Origin: Irregularibacter muris
Lineage (GTDB): Bacteria; Bacillota; Clostridia; Eubacteriales; Garciellaceae
Length of the DNA stretch: 64,000 nt
NCBI RefSeq assembly: GCF_024622505.1
Contig: NZ_JANKAS010000003.1
Coordinates: 186,001-250,000 of the forward strand
Direction of reading: 5' to 3'
Made by a program: the position numbers and the translations under genes. How positions within the stretch are numbered: position 1 is the stretch's first letter; each line of letters opens with the position of its first letter. The notes under the pieces were generated by a model. The model saw only the letters and a program-made list of their open reading frames with translations, had not been told where the DNA came from and did not search any database. Below are positions 25,965-34,954 of this stretch, one piece after another.

Positions 25965-26219
25965 TTATGCTTTTGTATTTTTATATTTTTTCCTTTTGGT
26001 CTTTACTCCATCGGTTAACTCTTCTAGGGAGATATCCTTTCCCTCCATGCCAATTTGCCGCAGATATGCATCTGGTAAAGAAATATTTCTAGAATAGGGC
26101 TTTAAAAATAGAGCAAAGAGTAAAGCTAGAAGGCCTAGTATAAACTGCTTGCTTATTATAGCAAAAATCAACAATACCACCGTAAAAATAACCAAGGCAT
26201 AAAACAGCCATTTAGACAT
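25965..26219 (-). CDS. Small two-helix membrane protein, unknown
   Basis: I do not recognise this 84-residue protein. Two hydrophobic helices (WLFYALVIFTVVLLIFAII and ILGLLALLFALFL) are followed by a polar tail ending KRKKYKNTKA that contains DAYLRQIGMEG. I chose the ATG at 26219, with AAAGGG 6 nt upstream; an in-frame ATG at 26267 would overlap the aldolase gene by 14 bp but has no ribosome binding site. It is the last gene of the galactitol-type PTS operon and may or may not be functionally linked. Confidence 0.55.
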   Translation of the reverse strand: MSKWLFYALVIFTVVLLIFAIISKQFILGLLALLFALFLKPYSRNISLPDAYLRQIGMEGKDISLEELTDGVKTKRKKYKNTKA

Positions 26220-26253
26220 CTTTTTCCCTTTATCTCTGGATTGATTCATCCTA

Positions 26254-26886
26254 CTATTTATGGTCATACTTAAAACCAGCAGATTGTAAAGCTATGGACT
26301 GCACATAGGTATATGCGTTGATTTCAAGCCTTTCAAGAATATTGTTGGTACTTGCTAGACCGTCCCCTGCTAAAATAACTCCATGTCCCCTTAACAAAGC
26401 ACCATAGGGCGGTTGTACGCCAGTAGGAAGGATTTCTTCTTTAATAAATGTAGTAACTGCATTAGCTAACTCTTCTGATACTGCTGGTGCATAGGGTAAG
26501 CATGGGAAAGCTTCACCTAGTTTACCAACATTTTCACATACTAGGGGCATATCAATGCCCATTGTGGCAAATGCCATCATTTCCTTTGGGTGGGCATGGA
26601 TTACTGCATTCACTCTTTTATCGGTATGATAAATGGCCATGTGCATATTGATTTCTCTGGTTAGTTTACCAACCCCTTCAATAATATTTAAATCTTTATC
26701 TACCACCAATATGCCTTCTGGATTTGGATTCCATAATTGCTCTTCGGACATCAGAGTAGGCGTCATGATGAAAATCCCTTCATCTACTTTAGCGGATAGA
26801 TTTCCCCCTGCTACATTAGTTGTCCATCGATCAAACATAGATTTTACGATTCTGCACATTTCTCGTCTTTCTAGTTCATATAACAT
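26254..26886 (-). CDS. Class II aldolase, L-fuculose-phosphate aldolase family
   Basis: Zinc enzyme of the FucA/RhaD/AraD family, which cleaves or epimerises ketose phosphates. The 210 residues show TTNVAGGNLSAKV (phosphate binding), the catalytic Glu in LTREINMHMAIYH, and zinc ligands in NAVIHAHPKEM and LLRGHGVILAG. The family includes fuculose-1-P aldolase, 5-deoxyribulose-1-P aldolase, ribulose-5-P 4-epimerase and a methylthioribulose dehydratase, so the substrate is not fixed. It starts directly after the kinase gene in a PTS operon; a pathway of uptake, second phosphorylation, then cleavage is likely. Confidence 0.85.
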   Translation of the reverse strand: MLYELERREMCRIVKSMFDRWTTNVAGGNLSAKVDEGIFIMTPTLMSEEQLWNPNPEGILVVDKDLNIIEGVGKLTREINMHMAIYHTDKRVNAVIHAHPKEMMAFATMGIDMPLVCENVGKLGEAFPCLPYAPAVSEELANAVTTFIKEEILPTGVQPPYGALLRGHGVILAGDGLASTNNILERLEINAYTYVQSIALQSAGFKYDHK

Positions 26887-26887
26887 A

Positions 26888-27826
26888 TTAATCAATCCTC
26901 TCTATTTTTACTAAAGACTGTAACCTGTCTAAGTCCCCCACATCAATAGAAGAAGTATCGCACTGTTTTGCTTTAGAAGTCCCTACCGCACTTGCAAATC
27001 TTAGCATTTCTTCAATTGATGCCTTTTCATATATCTTTGCAACTAAACCCCCGACGAAAAAGTCACCTGCACCAGTTTCATTAACCTCTTGAACTTTTGG
27101 AGCAGCAGCATATATACAATTTCCTTCAGCATCTATTGAAATACTTCCCCTTTTCCCAAGGGAAACAACCCAATAGTCACATTTCCCTTTGACTTCCATA
27201 AGTGCTTCCTTAAAATCATTAATGGAGGTTAGTTTTTTGTTCACATACTCTTGAAATTCAAATTCATTGGGCTTTATTAAATAGGGTTTAACATGAATTG
27301 CTTCTCTCAGATATTCACCAGAGGAATCTACTACTAATTTAGCCCCTTTACTTTTTACAATAGAAAGCAAATCTACATAGTCAGATAAATGAAAACCAGA
27401 AGGAGGGGAACCCGCGAAAACAACAATGTCTTCATCTTTTAATTGACTATCCAAATAGGTTTTTAACCTCTTTAGGGAATCTTCTAAAATAGTAAAACCA
27501 GGTTGTGTGATCATAAAACTCCCTTGATTGGTCTCATCAATTAAAATAATGGATTCCCGTGTTTCTGATCCTGCTTGATGAATAAACTCACATTGCACAC
27601 CTTTTTCTTCCATCATCTCTGCCATCATTCTGCCAGCTTTCCCCCCAATAAAACCTGTGGCAATGCTATCAATCCCCAGCATGGACAGAGCTACTGAGAC
27701 ATGAGTGGCCTTCCCTCCTATGTCATAGGTGGTAAGCTTTGTCTTGTTATTGTGCTTTCTTTGGAGTTTTCCATAGATTTGGATTAAACGATCTATTGCT
27801 GTGTTGAGAGTAACTGTATATATCAC
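26888..27826 (-). CDS. PfkB-family sugar-phosphate kinase (1-phosphofructokinase-like)
   Basis: ATP-dependent kinase of the LacC/FruK branch, which phosphorylates sugar 1- or 6-phosphates to bisphosphates. The 312 residues have the branch N-terminus MIYTVTLNTAIDRLI, DIGGKATHVSVALSMLG, the GFIGGKAG hinge, IKPNEFEF, and the C-terminal PfkB signature ETGAGDFFVGGLVA with the catalytic Asp. FruK and LacC usually read NxxGAGDSxVAG, so this copy is somewhat divergent and I do not assign fruK. It lies between EIIC and the class II aldolase. Confidence 0.88.
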   Translation of the reverse strand: MIYTVTLNTAIDRLIQIYGKLQRKHNNKTKLTTYDIGGKATHVSVALSMLGIDSIATGFIGGKAGRMMAEMMEEKGVQCEFIHQAGSETRESIILIDETNQGSFMITQPGFTILEDSLKRLKTYLDSQLKDEDIVVFAGSPPSGFHLSDYVDLLSIVKSKGAKLVVDSSGEYLREAIHVKPYLIKPNEFEFQEYVNKKLTSINDFKEALMEVKGKCDYWVVSLGKRGSISIDAEGNCIYAAAPKVQEVNETGAGDFFVGGLVAKIYEKASIEEMLRFASAVGTSKAKQCDTSSIDVGDLDRLQSLVKIERID

Positions 27827-27860
27827 TTAAGTACCCTCCATTCTTTGTTTTGAGATTGTA

Positions 27861-29231
27861 TTACTGTTCACTTAATGCATCTTCTTGTTCAAATTGTATA
27901 TTCCGTTTTTTAAAGGTCATGACAAAATATACATATAAAGCGATGTAAACTGCCATCAATAAAATACCAATAAATTTACCATTGAATATCTCCGCAAATT
28001 GTGCAACAACCATCCGCCAGCCTGGTGACTCCATAGTTGCCCATGAGATCGTCTGGCCTGCTCCCAGTTGATAAGAGCCTGTTTCCAATGCTAGATTGGT
28101 AATGGTAGATGCAAAGTAAGTTCCTGCATATAAAAATATAGGTGTTGAAATAGCACCAATAATGATCATGCGCAGAATATGTCCGCCAGTTAAAATGTAT
28201 AGAGGTGCCCCCACACATACATTAATCAGTCCACCTGCAGGTAGAATAGTATTTCCTGGCAATATTGCGGAAATAATCAAAATAATAGGAACTAAAATAA
28301 TTAAGGTTACCCAGATTTCTGATGAGCCCGCTAAAAAGGGCCAATCTAAGCCAATATAAAAGTCCCGTCCTGGAAATCTTTTTTTCATAAATTCAGATGC
28401 AGCATCTGATATAGGTGCTAAAGCTTGCATAAATAATTTAGCCACCATAGGGAATAAAACCAATGCCGTCGCCAAATATACAGCTAAATTTAGTGAACCT
28501 TTCCAATCATATCCTGAAGCCAAACCTAATACTATTCCTACCACAAAGCCCATAACATGATTTTCTGCAAAAATTCCAATTTTGTCCTTTAAAACTTCCA
28601 CATCTAATTCTTTATTTAAGAAAGGAATTTTTCTTAATATTTGGTCAAAGGGATTTAAAAAAACATTTATCAATGCCATACTGTGGGGAAATGCAACACC
28701 AGGAATATTTGATAAACGATAGGTTTGGGGTTGTGTTACATCTGCCATAATCAATTCAAGGACTACTTGCACAGCACCAATAAATAGAGCAAAAACAATA
28801 TTATTACTTACGTAGTACACGAAAACAGCTGTTAATACCTTATTCCAAACATTCCACATATCAACATTTAGTGTATTGGTCTTCCCTATTGCTAACATAA
28901 CAATATTAATAATAATTTGAATAGGGAAAAGCAGTATAGCATATGGCCACGCCCATGCAATGGATGAAACTGGAGACCAGCCTACATCTATGGATGTCAG
29001 CTGTAGACCTGTGTTTTCAACTATGGCTTCGGCTGCTGGTGAAATAAAACCAAACATGAAATTCATAATGGTATTCATTCCTATGAATGCAATCCCTAAG
29101 GTTAACCCTGCAGAAATTGCATCTTTGAGCTTCAGTTTAACGATTAAACCAAGAATGATGATAACTATAGGCAAAAAAATGTGTGAACCTAACCCTAATA
29201 TCGTGTCAAATAATGTTTGAATTATTTGCAC
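27861..29231 (-). CDS. PTS galactitol-type EIIC permease
   Basis: Membrane subunit of a galactitol/pentitol-type PTS (GatC family). The 456 residues have about eleven membrane segments; family blocks include LGSHIFLPIVIIILGL near the start, DVGWSPVSSIAWAWPYAI, NIPGVAFPHSMALIN and VCVGAPLYILTGG. I start at GTG 29231, which has AAAGGGGTGA at good distance; the in-frame ATG 30 bp earlier overlaps the end of the EIIB gene and lacks such a site. Relatives carry galactitol, arabitol or xylitol; with a PfkB kinase and aldolase downstream the substrate is more likely a ketose or alditol whose phosphate is later cleaved. Confidence 0.9.
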   Translation of the reverse strand: MQIIQTLFDTILGLGSHIFLPIVIIILGLIVKLKLKDAISAGLTLGIAFIGMNTIMNFMFGFISPAAEAIVENTGLQLTSIDVGWSPVSSIAWAWPYAILLFPIQIIINIVMLAIGKTNTLNVDMWNVWNKVLTAVFVYYVSNNIVFALFIGAVQVVLELIMADVTQPQTYRLSNIPGVAFPHSMALINVFLNPFDQILRKIPFLNKELDVEVLKDKIGIFAENHVMGFVVGIVLGLASGYDWKGSLNLAVYLATALVLFPMVAKLFMQALAPISDAASEFMKKRFPGRDFYIGLDWPFLAGSSEIWVTLIILVPIILIISAILPGNTILPAGGLINVCVGAPLYILTGGHILRMIIIGAISTPIFLYAGTYFASTITNLALETGSYQLGAGQTISWATMESPGWRMVVAQFAEIFNGKFIGILLMAVYIALYVYFVMTFKKRNIQFEQEDALSEQ

Positions 29232-29260
29232 AATATTCACCCCTTTCTTTGTGCTTATCA

Positions 29261-29542
29261 TTATTTTTTAAGAACTTCTACCAACCTTTCAAATTCCTTA
29301 TCCATACCTGCTCCCGTCAAAAACGCAATTCCATTAAAAATGGGTACATCTGTATTGATATTTTTAGGACCCGTTATGCTAATGTATGCATCACATCGTT
29401 TTAAATGTTGACCAATGGATTTAATATCTACTGCTTCTACCTGGGCTCTAATTTTTTTCTCCTCCAACATTCTTTTTACTTTGGAAGCAACTGTTTGGGA
29501 TGTAGCTACGCCTGATCCACATGCCACAATAACTTTTTTCAT
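29261..29542 (-). CDS. PTS galactitol-type EIIB
   Basis: Cytoplasmic phosphocarrier of the galactitol-type PTS. The 93 residues open with MKKVIVACGSGVATSQTVAS; Cys of ACGSGVATS is the phosphorylation site, and the C-terminal RCDAYISITGP matches the GatB pattern. The chosen ATG has AGGAGGTGAAG upstream; a GTG 9 bp earlier overlaps that site. It is followed by the EIIC gene. Confidence 0.92.
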   Translation of the reverse strand: MKKVIVACGSGVATSQTVASKVKRMLEEKKIRAQVEAVDIKSIGQHLKRCDAYISITGPKNINTDVPIFNGIAFLTGAGMDKEFERLVEVLKK

Positions 29543-29688
29543 GGGCTTCACCTCCTAACTGCCTATTTTATTTTTAAATTTATCCAACACTTTCCCCTAG
29601 CTTTACTATTTAATAAATACTTTTCCCCCTAGGACAAAAGCGGATAAACCAAAAATTTCAATTCTACACCCAAATATCCATTGACAAA

Positions 29689-30150
29689 TTAAAATGAAGA
29701 ATAAAATAATTCAAATATTTCTGCAGCATCCTTACATCCCAGTAGAGCATTCATAAATTCTGAATTCATAAATAACTCCATCAATCTTGATAAGGTCCCT
29801 ATTTGTGATTTTTCTTCTTTTAAACACATCAAAACAATGAAATGTGCATAGATCACATTGGCATCATTGCCCATTTCATGAAATTTCACAGGATGTCTGG
29901 GCCGAATTAACATCATACATGGCTCAATCACATGTTCTGTATTCCCATGGGGAATAGCAACTCCAAATGGAACAGTGGGTAAACCCGTAGGATATTCTAT
30001 TTCCCTAGCTAAAATGGCGTCTAAGAAAGATGGTTTTACTTTGCTCTTTTCTAATAGGATTGGATAGGCCTTTCTAATTAAATCTAAACTATCTATGGCT
30101 TCAAAGTCACCAAAGGTAAGCTCTCTTGAAAAAAAATCAGTTCTCATCAT
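29689..30150 (-). CDS. PTS EIIA, galactitol/fructose type (second copy in operon)
   Basis: Phosphotransfer protein, 153 residues, GatA-like. The active His lies in FGVAIPHGNTEHV. I chose the first of two adjacent ATG codons at 30150, where AAAGGAG precedes; the frame remains open 69 bp upstream but without a ribosome binding site. It stands next to the EIIB gene, after a 146-bp gap, and is therefore the likely direct donor for this EIIB. A separate EIIA gene lies upstream at 30930. Confidence 0.9.
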   Translation of the reverse strand: MMRTDFFSRELTFGDFEAIDSLDLIRKAYPILLEKSKVKPSFLDAILAREIEYPTGLPTVPFGVAIPHGNTEHVIEPCMMLIRPRHPVKFHEMGNDANVIYAHFIVLMCLKEEKSQIGTLSRLMELFMNSEFMNALLGCKDAAEIFELFYSSF

Positions 30151-30240
30151 CTTCACATCTCCTTTTATATCTGGGTTGTTCAACTCATTCCAATAAAATT
30201 TGTCCATGGGATGAATCACTTATTTTTTCTCACAAACAAA

Positions 30241-30879
30241 TTAATGGCAAGTAATAAATAACTCATCTATTCTATAGGCTCTATTGTCATCTTTGCTTAA
30301 TATGGTTAGTGAAGAAGAAGGGATATCCTCATCTATCCAAAAATCTTCTATTTTTCTGTGCAACAAACAATAGAAGATGGCTCTAATAATAACCCCATGG
30401 GTCACTACCAAAACATTCTCGGCATCCTTATGTTCATCATTCTTCAAATCAGATAAAAAGTGGGAAACCCTATCAATGACTTGTTGTACTGTTTCACCAT
30501 CACCAAGAGGAGCATAATCTTGTGGATGATGATAAAGATCATAATAAGTATGTGGATAGTTTGTTTTACACAATTCTATTGATTGTCCCTCAAATATTCC
30601 AAAATCCATTTCTACTAATCGATTATCGTATTTAACTGTTTTAACAGCATTCTTTCCCATGGTCTCTATGATTAATTTACAAGTGTCTATAGCTCTTGGA
30701 GAGGTTGAACAATAGATATCCTTAAAAACAATTTCCTTTGAGTGGATATACTTTCCAACGCCTTTCGTTTGTTGTATGCCCAGGGAAGTTAAATCTGAAT
30801 TAACTCTTCCTTGATAAATGCCTTTAACATTCATCGTTGTTTGTCCATGGCGAACTAAAAATATCTTTTTATACCCCAT
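30241..30879 (-). CDS. Histidine phosphatase family protein (phosphoglycerate mutase-like)
   Basis: A 212-residue member of the histidine phosphatase superfamily. The catalytic RHG motif is in IFLVRHGQTTMNVKG, with a second Arg at YCSTSPRAIDTC, Glu in LVEMDFGIFEG and the second catalytic His in VLVVTHGVIIRA. I start at the ATG at 30879, with AGGAGGG upstream, not at the in-frame ATG 54 bp earlier that overlaps the EIIA gene. Inside a PTS operon it is more likely a sugar-phosphate phosphatase than a glycolytic mutase; it might relieve sugar-phosphate stress. The substrate is inferred only from context. Confidence 0.88.
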   Translation of the reverse strand: MGYKKIFLVRHGQTTMNVKGIYQGRVNSDLTSLGIQQTKGVGKYIHSKEIVFKDIYCSTSPRAIDTCKLIIETMGKNAVKTVKYDNRLVEMDFGIFEGQSIELCKTNYPHTYYDLYHHPQDYAPLGDGETVQQVIDRVSHFLSDLKNDEHKDAENVLVVTHGVIIRAIFYCLLHRKIEDFWIDEDIPSSSLTILSKDDNRAYRIDELFITCH

Positions 30880-30929
30880 CCTTACCCTCCTATGTAGACA
30901 AATTGTATGACCATAGTATAAGATCTCTT

Positions 30930-31385
30930 TCATTTCGCTGTGCTATAAATATGTTTCAGAATTTCTTCCTTGGTACTTGCATGTAATAAATCTTTTATTA
31001 ATCTTATATTCCCTAATGAAGCCGTTACATTTTTCAATATCTCTATATCTATTTCTCTTTTTAAATCTTTTGGAATAGCCAAGAGTATAATTAATCTTAC
31101 TAAGTTTTTATTATTGTCCCAGGATATTTCATCTGTTGTTCTAGCAATGGCAATTGCTGGATTAACTACGCAATGGGAATGGCCATGGGGCATTGCTAGA
31201 TAATCTCCCGCGAAAGTAGGTCCCATATTTTCTCTCTTATAGATATCTTGAATAAATCTGTCCTTATCTACTACAGCGCCCTTTTTTATTAAACGCTCTG
31301 ATAGTTTTTTAATAACCTCTTCTTTGGAATGGACTTTTAAATTTAAGATGATACAATCTTCACTAATAACCTTAGAAATCGTCAT
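30930..31385 (-). CDS. PTS EIIA, fructose/mannitol type (first copy in operon)
   Basis: Phosphotransfer protein of 151 residues with the active His in LAMPHGHSHCV. It shares the arrangement EIIA directly after the PRD regulator gene with the operon at 42 kb, where EIIA is the only copy. In this operon a second EIIA sits beside EIIB, so this one may serve mainly to phosphorylate the regulator, whose C-terminus lacks a recognisable EIIA domain. Start has TAGGAG. Thirty base pairs separate it from the regulator. Confidence 0.9.
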   Translation of the reverse strand: MTISKVISEDCIILNLKVHSKEEVIKKLSERLIKKGAVVDKDRFIQDIYKRENMGPTFAGDYLAMPHGHSHCVVNPAIAIARTTDEISWDNNKNLVRLIILLAIPKDLKREIDIEILKNVTASLGNIRLIKDLLHASTKEEILKHIYSTAK

Positions 31386-31415
31386 ATTTTCTCCTATTTT
31401 GAACCTTTGACTTTT

Positions 31416-33206
31416 TTACTCTATTATCTTCCTTAAAGCAGATGATAAATATTGATAATTTGAATAATATATAACAAAGATATAGGTTTCCAATTTATCC
31501 TGCATAAGGGTATATCTTTTAACTAAATCCTTTAAATCTGATTTCACATAGACATAGATCTGTTCCTTTAAATAGATTAACTCTTTTTTATCAAATAATT
31601 TTTGAATTTCCTCCACATCTTTGTGCATTTCAGCTGTTTCTATTGATACTAATTGCCCTTCCTTACAAAAATGAGGGGTTTTCTTATTATTCTGGATTAA
31701 TTCTATACAATTTTTAATATTTTCTTTATCAATATGATTAAGAAATACAGAAGTCATCAAATAGGGGTTTTCTATATCTAAATTAACGGTGGAGATAATT
31801 AAATCGATTGCATTTAAATCTATATTACTGACCGAATAAGATGGAATTACATTTACAACATCAATATTGGGAAAGGTATTTTTTAATCTAGTCGTTAATA
31901 ATTGACTTGTTCCATAGCCACTATGACAAACAACCAATGTTTTTATTTTCATCGTTTCAAGATTTCTTTCATTTTCAGATATAAAATAAGATAAAATGTA
32001 AGCAACCTCATCATCTTTTATCATCTTCATGTCGAACTTACGGCAAACCAAATAGCAGGCAATTTTTGTAATATAAAATTGTTCTTCAAATTCTAGTAAA
32101 AAATCCTTTAACAAAGGATTCTTAATATGAATATGGTATTTCAATCTGTTTAACATCGGTTTGATATGCAGTATCAACCGATCATATAAACTAATTTTAA
32201 GATGATAACTTATACCTAACATTTGGGACACAATATTGATTAAAGAATTTGTAAAACTAGCATGTACAAAATTGGATTTATTATTATCTTCTTTGGCGTG
32301 TCCTTCATAACCTAATCTTACTGATATCAAGTATTTATAGATATAGATTGACTCTTCTTTATTTGTTTGAATATCAAATTGTTTTTCTATTTCTTTTATT
32401 ATGTAAATAGCACTGTTATACAGTTCATGATCCTCTATTATTACAGTTTCACTGAGTGCCGAATTCTCATTGATATAATTCCCGTTTATAATTCGACCTG
32501 TCATAATAATTAGATGGGTAAGCAGATTCATATAATAGGGTTCATAGATAACTATCTTCAGCTTTTTTTCTAATTCATTTAAAAGATTTTCGAAAAAGGA
32601 GATAGACCGCTCCTTTAACATCACTTTCATTTCACCTATCCTTAATTCTTTATGTCTCATATCCTGATATTTTGTAATATACTTGGGGTTAATTTCCACA
32701 TACTCTTGAAGTATAGAGACCAAAGCTTTCCTAATATTGATTTCACTGCCTATAATTTTTGTTCCTTTTAATGTTTTGGAGACTTTTAAATGATATTTAT
32801 CTAGTTGATGTTGAATTTCATTTAAGTCATTAACAATGGATGTCCTACTTACCATGTATTTATCCGAAAGCTTTTGTATATTGGTGTATTGATTTGTATA
32901 AATGAGAAGATTTAATAAAATCTCAATTCTTCTCTGTTCTAAATCATGATCGCTATCAGATACTTTAATACTGTTCAATAGGCTGTTTAAATACTCTAAT
33001 TGTGATGATGTATAATTCAGTTTTACTCCTATCCCTTGTTTTCTATCGATTTTGCATCCACTAGAATGTATAAATTTTTCTATTTCATCTAGGTCCTTTG
33101 AAATGGTTTTGCCTGAGACATTTAAAATATGTGAGAAATGTCTAATCGCCTGATAGCCATCTTCAATTATCAATTCTTTTAACAGATCTATTTGTCTCTT
33201 ATTCAT
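31416..33206 (-). CDS. PRD-containing PTS-regulated transcription factor (BglG/MtlR type)
   Basis: Regulator of 596 residues: helix-turn-helix (1-60, KELIIEDGYQAIRHFSHILN), second DNA-binding domain (about 85-150), two PRDs (about 195-410), a galactitol-type EIIB domain with the Cys in VVCHSGYGTSQLLTTRLK, and a C-terminal part (about 500-596) that does not show the AIPHG active site of EIIA. First gene of the galactitol-type PTS operon. It is a paralogue of the regulator at 42434, with the same CHSGYGTSQLL segment and the same lack of an EIIA domain, and unlike the regulator at 14679, which has one. Confidence 0.9.
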   Translation of the reverse strand: MNKRQIDLLKELIIEDGYQAIRHFSHILNVSGKTISKDLDEIEKFIHSSGCKIDRKQGIGVKLNYTSSQLEYLNSLLNSIKVSDSDHDLEQRRIEILLNLLIYTNQYTNIQKLSDKYMVSRTSIVNDLNEIQHQLDKYHLKVSKTLKGTKIIGSEINIRKALVSILQEYVEINPKYITKYQDMRHKELRIGEMKVMLKERSISFFENLLNELEKKLKIVIYEPYYMNLLTHLIIMTGRIINGNYINENSALSETVIIEDHELYNSAIYIIKEIEKQFDIQTNKEESIYIYKYLISVRLGYEGHAKEDNNKSNFVHASFTNSLINIVSQMLGISYHLKISLYDRLILHIKPMLNRLKYHIHIKNPLLKDFLLEFEEQFYITKIACYLVCRKFDMKMIKDDEVAYILSYFISENERNLETMKIKTLVVCHSGYGTSQLLTTRLKNTFPNIDVVNVIPSYSVSNIDLNAIDLIISTVNLDIENPYLMTSVFLNHIDKENIKNCIELIQNNKKTPHFCKEGQLVSIETAEMHKDVEEIQKLFDKKELIYLKEQIYVYVKSDLKDLVKRYTLMQDKLETYIFVIYYSNYQYLSSALRKIIE

Positions 33207-33341
33207 AATTTTATAGGCCCCTTTTAATCCTGATTATATTACGCTTCTATATGAAATTCTATTACATGTCAGTTCTGTAACGATAAGTAGATTATGTGCA
33301 AACTTCCTTTATAAAGGAAACCTATTTATTATTTAAGGCTA

Positions 33342-33422
33342 CAAAAAAGCGGCTATCGCCGCACTTATGAAATAAAAAGATTTAGTTTTAGAGGAACAAG
33401 ACCAGCTTTCCTATTTCATAAA
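33342..33422. repeat. Palindromic intergenic repeat, copy B
   Basis: Begins with the hairpin GCGGC-TATC-GCCGC, then TATGAAATA ... TATTTCATA arms that are more degenerate than in copy A, and retains ACAAGACCAGCTTTCC. It is in the opposite orientation to copy A at 7308-7386. Confidence 0.7.
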
Positions 33423-33465
33423 AAAAGCTGAATAACCAATTAAGATATTTGGCATTCAGCTTTTT
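33422..33465 (-). terminator. Terminator of the agcS-like gene
   Basis: A 12-bp perfect stem AAAAAGCTGAAT/ATTCAGCTTTTT with a 20-nt loop lies about 75 bp downstream of the symporter stop codon. Confidence 0.7.
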
Positions 33466-33538
33466 GATGAAATGGATATGACTTCATGGGAAGTGTAAAA
33501 GGTTCTTGAAAAGTCCGAATTTATATCCTTATTAATAT

Positions 33539-34954
33539 TTATACTGCACCACTTTTTTTTGCTGCCCTCTTTTTCTTAATTGTATTTAGAGTTGTATCTA
33601 AATCTGTTCCACCTTCTTCATATTCCTTCCAAAGCTTAACAATAACGCCGTTAATTCCGTATAATCCAATGAGATTTGCAAATACCATTAGTCCATTAAA
33701 AGTATCACATATTGCCCAAACTAAGCTTACTGTTGCTATTGAGCCAAATAAAACAAAGAAAAGTATTAACACGATATATGCGGGAACTGATCTGACACCA
33801 AAAAGCTTCTTGAAGTTTTGTCCACCATAGAAATAAGCAGCAATAATTGTTGAAAAGCAAAAGAAGAATATGGTGATGGTAATCAATATAGAACCCATAT
33901 GTCCAAATACGCTTTGGTAGGCTCCTTGAATGACACCTATACCTTCTGCCCCACTTTGATAAGAACCTGTAGCTAATATTAATACACAAGATATTGTTAA
34001 GATTATGAATGAATCTATTACTACTGACATCATAGCAGCAAGTCCTTGATCACAAGGATGTTTAACCTTTGCTACCGCATGAGCATGTGGAGTGGAACCC
34101 ATACCAGATTCATTGGAAAACAATCCCCTTGCTATTCCATATTGCATTGCTTGCCTAACAGCAATACCTGTAAAACCTCCTCCTATTGCCCTTGGTGAAA
34201 AAGCAGCTTTAAAAATCATTGCAAAGGCTTCCGGTATACTAGAAAAATTAATTGCTAATATACAAAGTCCACACACAGTATAAAATATTGCCATAATAGG
34301 AACGATCTTAGTGATTGTTGATGCAATTCTTGTTATTCCCCCTTGAACTACAGCAAATAATAATATAGCCACTACAATGCCTGTTATTAATGGTGGTATA
34401 CCGAAAGAATTGTTTATTGCATCAGCAATGGTATTCCCTTGAACCATTGCGGCAGCCATTCCAAAACCTATTATAAGAAATATAGAAAATGCTCCCGCTA
34501 AAACTTTTCCAAATTTTCCGGTAAATGCAGCTCTTATATAATATGCTGGACCACCTGTTACAGTCCCGTCTGATAAAGTTGTTTTGTATTTTTGTGCTGC
34601 AGTAGCTTCTGAAAATATTGTTCCCATCCCCAAGAAAGCACTTAACCAAATCCAGAAAACTGCACCCGGACCTCCTGCCATAATAGCTGTTGCAGGACCT
34701 GCAATATTTCCTGTGCCGACTTGTCCTGCTATAGCTGTAACGAGCGACTGCCAAGAGCTCATTCCTTCCTTATTTGCCTTTTCCCCAAATTTAAAATCAC
34801 CAAAAGTAATAAGAAATGCATCCTTCAGTCTTCGAATTTGAGGAAACCTCAGCCTAAAAGAGAAAAAGATTCCAGTACCGAGTAAAATGAAAACCATAAA
34901 GTTGCCCCAGAACACCCCATTAATTGCATTAAAAAAATTCAATAAAATATCCAT
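33539..34954 (-). CDS. Alanine/glycine:cation symporter (AgcS family)
   Basis: Membrane symporter for alanine or glycine with sodium or protons. The 471 residues have about eleven membrane segments and the family signatures FSFRLRFPQIRRLKDAF, GQVGTGNIAGPATAI, SEATAAQKYKT, GPAYYIR and LFSNESGMGSTPHAHA. The N-terminus MDILLNFFNAINGVFWG matches the family start, so the ATG at 34954 is correct. Unusually the nearest G-rich ribosome binding site lies 29 nt upstream, with a hairpin between the two (separate entry). Monocistronic, ended by a hairpin. Confidence 0.95.
   Translation of the reverse strand: MDILLNFFNAINGVFWGNFMVFILLGTGIFFSFRLRFPQIRRLKDAFLITFGDFKFGEKANKEGMSSWQSLVTAIAGQVGTGNIAGPATAIMAGGPGAVFWIWLSAFLGMGTIFSEATAAQKYKTTLSDGTVTGGPAYYIRAAFTGKFGKVLAGAFSIFLIIGFGMAAAMVQGNTIADAINNSFGIPPLITGIVVAILLFAVVQGGITRIASTITKIVPIMAIFYTVCGLCILAINFSSIPEAFAMIFKAAFSPRAIGGGFTGIAVRQAMQYGIARGLFSNESGMGSTPHAHAVAKVKHPCDQGLAAMMSVVIDSFIILTISCVLILATGSYQSGAEGIGVIQGAYQSVFGHMGSILITITIFFFCFSTIIAAYFYGGQNFKKLFGVRSVPAYIVLILFFVLFGSIATVSLVWAICDTFNGLMVFANLIGLYGINGVIVKLWKEYEEGGTDLDTTLNTIKKKRAAKKSGAV

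Larger units (their letters stand above)
33207..33538. other. Intergenic region with repeat and terminator
   Basis: Holds the promoter region of the PRD regulator (left), copy B of the palindromic intergenic repeat (33342-33422) and the agcS terminator (33422-33465). No coding sequence recognised. Confidence 0.6.

Noticed and set aside
26254-26886. Idea that the aldolase supplies lactaldehyde for the pdu microcompartment
   Set aside because: Fucose- or rhamnose-type aldolases do yield lactaldehyde, but the loci are 25 kb apart, have separate regulators, and the substrate is unknown.
26888-27826. Naming the PfkB protein fruK or lacC
   Set aside because: It belongs to that branch, but the C-terminal signature is divergent and the PTS beside it is galactitol-type, so the substrate is not supported.
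30241-30933. Longer start for the histidine phosphatase
   Set aside because: The extra 18 residues overlap the upstream EIIA gene, lack a ribosome binding site and do not resemble the family.
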